From: an uncultured beta proteobacterium
GTDB taxonomy: Bacteria; Pseudomonadota; Gammaproteobacteria; Burkholderiales; Burkholderiaceae_C
Direction of reading: 5' to 3'
NCBI GenBank assembly: GCA_903914985.1
Contig: CAIWRE010000097.1
Coordinates: forward strand, 1-9,163
Length of the DNA: 9,163 bases
Position numbers and translations under genes: made by a program. The notes beneath the pieces were generated by a model. It was not told where the DNA came from. It did not search any database and saw only the letters and a list, made by a program, of their open reading frames with translations. Of the stretch, positions 5,598 to 9,163 are shown one piece after another (the stretch's first letter is position 1; each line of letters starts with the position of its first letter).

Positions 5598-6933
5598 ATT
5601 TGCCGCCCAACACGACGGTGACCATGGTCTGCGGTGTGAGGGTGCGGCCAAATGCCAGGCGAATATCCTGGGCCGTAATTCGCTGCACTTGGTCCGTCCA
5701 GGTGGACAAATAGTCCAGCGGCAAGCCGTTCCACGCAATATTGGCTACGTTGTCGAGCAGCTTGCGGTTGGTGTCCAGGCGCAACGCAAAGCCGCCGGTC
5801 AAATTATCCTTGGCGGCTTGCAACTCCTTTTCTGTGGGCCCTTGCGCCACAAAGCGCTGCAGTTCCGTGCGCACCAAGTCCAGCGCCTGTTGCGCCTGGT
5901 CGGGGCGTGTTTGCAAACCAATGGTGAAGGCGCCAGCGTGCAAACCCGGCGCAAAGTTGCTTGAGACGCCGTAGGTCAGGCCGCGCTTTTCCCGCAGCTC
6001 CTCGGTCAGTCGTGCCGTAAAGCCGCCACCGCCCAAAATATGGTTGCCCACCAGGAGCGCAAAGAAGTCGGGCGAGTTGCGCTTGATGCCAGGCTGGCCC
6101 ACCAGCACATGGGCCTGGGCCGCATCAAAGGCGATGCGCTGCTCAAAGGCCTGCGTCAGAGGCTGAACCTCCTGCACCAGCGGCAGTGCGACACAGGGAC
6201 CTTGCGGCAGGCGTGCCAGCAAGGTCGATACCAAGGCATCAGCCTGCGGCCGGTCCACGGCGCCGACGATGCTGATGCGGGCATGGCAAGCGCGCACCAG
6301 GGAGGTGTGCAGTGCTTTCATGTCGGCGGTGCTGATGTTGTTCAGATCCGCTTCGGTCATTTCCTGGCCGTAGGGGTGGCTGCCGTAGACCGCCTTGCGA
6401 AATGCGCGTGCTGCCACATTGGCCGGGCGGGTGTACGACTCCTTGATGCCTGCCAGCGTTTTGGGCCGGTCGCGCAACCACAGCTTCTCCGGAAATGCAG
6501 GCTCACCCATTTGCCGCGCCGCCAGGGCGCCGGCCTGCGCCAACAGATCGGGATAACTCAGGCTGCGCAAGGCAAATGTCATGCGATCGTCGCCCGCAGT
6601 GGCTGTGAATGAAGCGCCCAGATCGGCCCAGGCTTCGCCCAGCGCGTTTTCGTCCATGGCACTGTGACCCAGTGTGGCACTGACACCGTTGCGCGTGGCC
6701 GCAGCCATCAGCGCCGACAAACCGGTTTTGCCTGCGGGGCTGCGGCGGTCACCGGCGTCAAAGTCGATTTGCACATCGACCATGGGAATACCGGGGCTTT
6801 GCACCAGGTAGACCCGCGCGCCGCTGGCGTGTGTCCAGTGTTCAATCGGCAAAGCGGCCCAAGCGGCAGGTGCCAACAGCAGAAAAAGGAACACCCGGCA
6901 AACCGGTGCGAAACGCGAGAAATAAATATTCAT
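5596..6933 (-). CDS. M16-family peptidase-like subunit lacking the zinc site
   Basis: A 445-residue M16B (processing-peptidase/PqqL-like) protein. The signal peptide has a hydrophobic core about residues 11-22 and a likely cleavage after AAWA (23-26), placing it in the periplasm. Where active members have HxxEH, this protein has A74, A77 and A78, so all three positions are alanine and it cannot bind catalytic zinc the usual way. The C-terminal half keeps GGGGFTARLTEELREKRGLT (301-320) and Y321. R314 and Y321 have the 7-residue spacing of the substrate-binding Arg/Tyr pair known from insulin-degrading enzyme (R824/Y831). It therefore looks like the R/Y subunit of a heterodimeric M16B protease, with the gene just upstream supplying the zinc. 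ATG 6933 has an AGGGA Shine-Dalgarno (6947-6943); a longer TTG-started form (6954) is unlikely. It follows the partner stop by 17 nt. Confidence 0.9.
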   Translation of the reverse strand: MNIYFSRFAPVCRVFLFLLLAPAAWAALPIEHWTHASGARVYLVQSPGIPMVDVQIDFDAGDRRSPAGKTGLSALMAAATRNGVSATLGHSAMDENALGEAWADLGASFTATAGDDRMTFALRSLSYPDLLAQAGALAARQMGEPAFPEKLWLRDRPKTLAGIKESYTRPANVAARAFRKAVYGSHPYGQEMTEADLNNISTADMKALHTSLVRACHARISIVGAVDRPQADALVSTLLARLPQGPCVALPLVQEVQPLTQAFEQRIAFDAAQAHVLVGQPGIKRNSPDFFALLVGNHILGGGGFTARLTEELREKRGLTYGVSSNFAPGLHAGAFTIGLQTRPDQAQQALDLVRTELQRFVAQGPTEKELQAAKDNLTGGFALRLDTNRKLLDNVANIAWNGLPLDYLSTWTDQVQRITAQDIRLAFGRTLTPQTMVTVVLGGK

Positions 6934-6950
6934 GGTGCCTGGTCCCTGCC

Positions 6951-8372
6951 TCAATGCCGTGCGCCGGACAGCGCGGGCCGGGGTTTTCGCAAGGGGTCGA
7001 GCGGCTGGGGCAGCAGCGTGGCCACCGTCAGCTCATCATCGCCAAAATAGCGCGCCGCCACCGACTGCACCTGCTCCGGTGTGACGCCGCGCAGACGCTC
7101 CAGCAGCTCGGCCTCAAACTTCAAAGGCAGGCCTATGGCCCAGTTGGCGCCCAGCATGCGGGCCTGGTTGAACACGCTGTCTTGCTGGTAAACCTCGCTG
7201 GCGGTCCATTGGTTGATCACCCGCTTAAGCTCGGCCGCCTGAATGCCTTCATCGGCCACCCGTTTGACGGTCACCCGCAGAGCAGCTTCGAGCGAAGCGC
7301 TGGTTTTTCCGGTGGCGGGCACTCCCGACAACATGAATGTGACCGGGCCACGGGCCGTAGCGCCATAGTGTGCATCGGCGCTGTCAGCCACGTGGTCGTC
7401 AGACTGCGTGAGAGCCCGCTCCAGGCGCGCGCCGTCGTAGCCGTCCAGCACAGCCGACAACACGATTAACGCCAGGGCGTCCTGCGCCTGGGCATCCCAC
7501 AGGGTGCCACCAGAGGATGGAGGCCTTATGCCAGGCACCTTGAATGCGAGGGCTACATAGCCCTGCTGCGCCGGGGCCTTGAAGTCCAGACGCCGCAGGC
7601 CGCTTTGGGCCGGTTCAGTGCGCGGCTTGCGCGCCGGCAACGCGGTGCGCGGCAAACCACCGTAGTACTTTTCGGCCAGGGCCCGTACCGCTTGCGGGTC
7701 CACATCACCCGCCACCACGACGGCTGCATTGGCGGGCGTGTACCAGCGCCGGTAAAAGGCACGCGCATCGTCCGGCTGCAGAGACTCCAAATCGCTCATC
7801 CAGCCCACAATCGGGCGGCGGTAGGGGGATGCTTGGTACACCGTGGCCGTCATGGCCTCAAACAGGCGGGCATGGGGGTTGTCCTCGGTGCGAAGCCTGC
7901 GCTCTTCTTTCACCACTTCCAGCTCTTTGCGAAAGTCCTCGTCGCTCCACTGGTTGTTGGCGAAACGGTCTGCCTCAAGTTGCATCACCTCGGCCAGTTT
8001 TTGCGTGGGAATCTGCTGGTAATAGCCGGTGTAGTCCTTGCTGGTGAAGGCGTTCTCCCGGCCACCCAGGGCAGCCACCCTGCGCGAGAAGTCGCCCGCC
8101 TTCACCGTGGGCGTGCCTTTGAACATCATGTGCTCCAGCACGTGCGCCACACCCGAAGCGCCGTCCACCTCGTCCATCGAGCCTACACGCACCCACAGCA
8201 TGTGGACCGCCGTGGGCGCCCGGTGGTCGGGTTTAACGATCAGCGTCATTCCGTTGGACAGCGTGAACTGCTGCGCTTCGTCGGCGTGAGCGTGCAGTGG
8301 TACGCCCAGCAGGGCTGAGGCGAGCATGGCCATGAACAAAGGGAGAGCCGCGAGCTTGGGAGGGTGTTTCAT
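6951..8372 (-). CDS. M16-family zinc metallopeptidase, catalytic subunit
   Basis: A 473-residue M16B peptidase. The inverted zinc motif HVLEH (H77, E80, H81) sits in GVAHVLEHMMFKGT, and E156/E157 in EVVKEERR, about 75 residues later, provides the third ligand. Typical M16 blocks follow (GGRENAFTSKDYTGYY 103-118, EADRF 133-137, YTPANAAVVVAGDV 211-224). The signal peptide core is about residues 8-25, with cleavage after HAHA (27-30), so it acts in the periplasm. Its C-terminal half lacks a recognisable R-x6-Y pair in the position kept by the next gene. ATG 8372 is chosen for the compact signal peptide; an ATG 4 codons upstream (8384) inside the palindrome is possible, and neither has a good Shine-Dalgarno. 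The frame stays open far upstream antisense to ftsY, but that extension is not a real N-terminus. It is the first gene of the operon leading to greB and divergent from ftsY. Confidence 0.93.
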   Translation of the reverse strand: MKHPPKLAALPLFMAMLASALLGVPLHAHADEAQQFTLSNGMTLIVKPDHRAPTAVHMLWVRVGSMDEVDGASGVAHVLEHMMFKGTPTVKAGDFSRRVAALGGRENAFTSKDYTGYYQQIPTQKLAEVMQLEADRFANNQWSDEDFRKELEVVKEERRLRTEDNPHARLFEAMTATVYQASPYRRPIVGWMSDLESLQPDDARAFYRRWYTPANAAVVVAGDVDPQAVRALAEKYYGGLPRTALPARKPRTEPAQSGLRRLDFKAPAQQGYVALAFKVPGIRPPSSGGTLWDAQAQDALALIVLSAVLDGYDGARLERALTQSDDHVADSADAHYGATARGPVTFMLSGVPATGKTSASLEAALRVTVKRVADEGIQAAELKRVINQWTASEVYQQDSVFNQARMLGANWAIGLPLKFEAELLERLRGVTPEQVQSVAARYFGDDELTVATLLPQPLDPLRKPRPALSGARH

Positions 8373-8388
8373 AGAATGCTGCATTCTA
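8372..8388. promoter_or_regulatory. Perfect 17-bp palindrome between divergent M16 and ftsY genes
   Basis: TAGAATGC, a central T, then GCATTCTA: 8-bp arms that are exact reverse complements. Each arm begins with TAGAAT, a 5-of-6 match to a sigma-70 -10 box, one on each strand. It covers most of the 27-nt gap between the two divergent start codons, so it may hold back-to-back -10 boxes, a dimeric regulator site, or both. No convincing -35 box lies at 16-18 nt for either direction. For the minus strand this -10 would put the transcript start within a few nt of the ATG at 8372. Confidence 0.45.
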
Positions 8389-8399
8389 AGAACGCACAC

Positions 8400-9163
8400 A
8401 TGTTCAGCTTTTTCAAAAAAGCGCCCCCGGCGCAAGTTCCCCCAAGCTCTGAGGCACCAGCCCCAGCCGTCGCGGTCTCGTTCACAGACCCCACGACGAC
8501 GCGTGCCACTCCGCCGGTGGCAGAGGGCCGTCAAGGCTGGCTTGCGCGCCTGCGCGCCGGTTTGGGCAAAACGGCCAAAGGCATTTCGTCTGTGTTTGGC
8601 GGTAGCCGCATTGACGAGGCGCTGTTTGAGGACTTGGAAGCCGCCCTGCTCATGGCCGACGCTGGCGTGGCGGCTACCGAAACGCTGATCGCTGAACTGC
8701 GCCGCACAGCCAAAGACAGCCAGGCCGAGACACCGGCGCAACTCAAAGATTTGTTGGTGGATGGCCTGAGCAAGCTGCTTTCGCCTTTGCAAAAACCACT
8801 CACCTTGGGTGCACAAACGCCCACCGTCATCATGGTGGCGGGGGTCAACGGTGCGGGCAAAACGACCTCGATTGGCAAACTCACCCACCGACTGGCCGAC
8901 GAGGGCGCCACCGTGCTGCTGGCCGCGGCGGACACCTTCCGGGCCGCCGCCCGCGAGCAGCTCACCGTCTGGGCGGACCGCAATACGGTGGAGATCGTCA
9001 GCCAGGAAAACGGCGACCCCGCCGCCGTGAGCTACGACGCGGTCTGCGCTGGTAAGGCGCGCAACAAGGACGTGGTCTTGATTGACACCGCCGGGCGACT
9101 GCCTACGCAGTTGCACCTGATGGAAGAGCTGAAAAAGATGAAGCGCGTGGTGCAAAAAGCGGG
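8400..9163 (+). CDS. ftsY: Signal recognition particle receptor FtsY, N-terminal part
   Basis: The frame is open from ATG 8400 to the window edge (254 residues plus two bases; the C-terminus is cut off). FtsY is the membrane-associated GTPase that receives ribosome-SRP complexes and hands them to the Sec translocon. It starts with MFSFFKK, an amphipathic basic tip of the kind that contacts lipid. A short Pro/Ala-rich A region runs to about residue 42, much shorter than in E. coli. The N domain (about 45-135) contains DEALFEDLEAALLMADAGV (72-90). The G domain shows the P-loop GVNGAGKTTS (148-157), the SRP-GTPase insertion motif DTFRAAAREQL (178-188), DPAAV (206-210) and the G3 motif DTAGRL (229-234). 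These are specific for FtsY rather than Ffh. It is divergent from the M16 operon with only 27 nt between the starts, and no strong Shine-Dalgarno is visible. Confidence 0.95.
   Translation, partial: MFSFFKKAPPAQVPPSSEAPAPAVAVSFTDPTTTRATPPVAEGRQGWLARLRAGLGKTAKGISSVFGGSRIDEALFEDLEAALLMADAGVAATETLIAELRRTAKDSQAETPAQLKDLLVDGLSKLLSPLQKPLTLGAQTPTVIMVAGVNGAGKTTSIGKLTHRLADEGATVLLAAADTFRAAAREQLTVWADRNTVEIVSQENGDPAAVSYDAVCAGKARNKDVVLIDTAGRLPTQLHLMEELKKMKRVVQKA

Noticed and set aside
5588..5734. N-terminal extension of the greB frame into the M16-like gene
   Set aside because: The M16-like gene covers this region in another frame, and the ATG at 5587 has a proper ribosome binding site and matches the betaproteobacterial GreB start.
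8373..9155. N-terminal extension of the M16 peptidase frame antisense to ftsY
   Set aside because: The frame stays open by chance through ftsY. The real protein starts at 8372 with a signal peptide, and ftsY on the other strand has all its GTPase motifs.

Overview
The window looks like ordinary chromosome from a betaproteobacterium, most likely Comamonadaceae (Rhodoferax, Polaromonas or Acidovorax type). This rests on protein style (GreB with the long N-terminal extension, a SpoT-like Rsh, periplasmic binding proteins next to an acyl-CoA ligase), a moderately high GC content and dense gene packing. It is an inference from recognition, not from a search. There are no RNA genes, mobile elements, CRISPR arrays or phage genes, and no stretch over 300 bases lacks a gene.

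Region 1 (1-2738, + strand) is the end of an ABC-uptake operon. It holds the last 71 residues of a long-chain acyl-CoA synthetase, then two tandem paralogous periplasmic substrate-binding proteins (type I fold, LivK/Peripla_BP_6 type, about 70 % identical without gaps across the mature parts). A strong intrinsic terminator closes the operon. The permease and ATPase genes are not in the window.

Region 2 (2739-5587) holds a full-length bifunctional (p)ppGpp synthetase/hydrolase (SpoT/Rsh, + strand) and greB (- strand). The two are convergent and their stop codons overlap in a single TTAA. Rsh makes and degrades the stringent-response alarmone that acts on RNA polymerase, while GreB rescues backtracked RNA polymerase.

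Region 3 (5018-8372, - strand) is a tightly packed three-gene operon: a zinc-containing M16 peptidase, a second M16 protein whose zinc ligands are all alanine, and greB (gaps of 17 and 8 nt). The two M16 proteins share out the catalytic parts (HxxEH in one, the Arg/Tyr pair in the other) and probably form a periplasmic heterodimer.

Region 4 (8373-9163, + strand) starts with a 27-nt divergent intergenic space containing a perfect 17-bp palindrome made of two facing TAGAAT boxes. It is followed by the first 254 residues of ftsY, the SRP receptor GTPase, which runs off the window edge.

I found no clearly new system. The points most worth a second look are the split-site M16 pair cotranscribed with greB, the rsh/greB stop-codon overlap without a visible terminator, the palindromic divergent promoter region, and the tandem binding-protein duplication.
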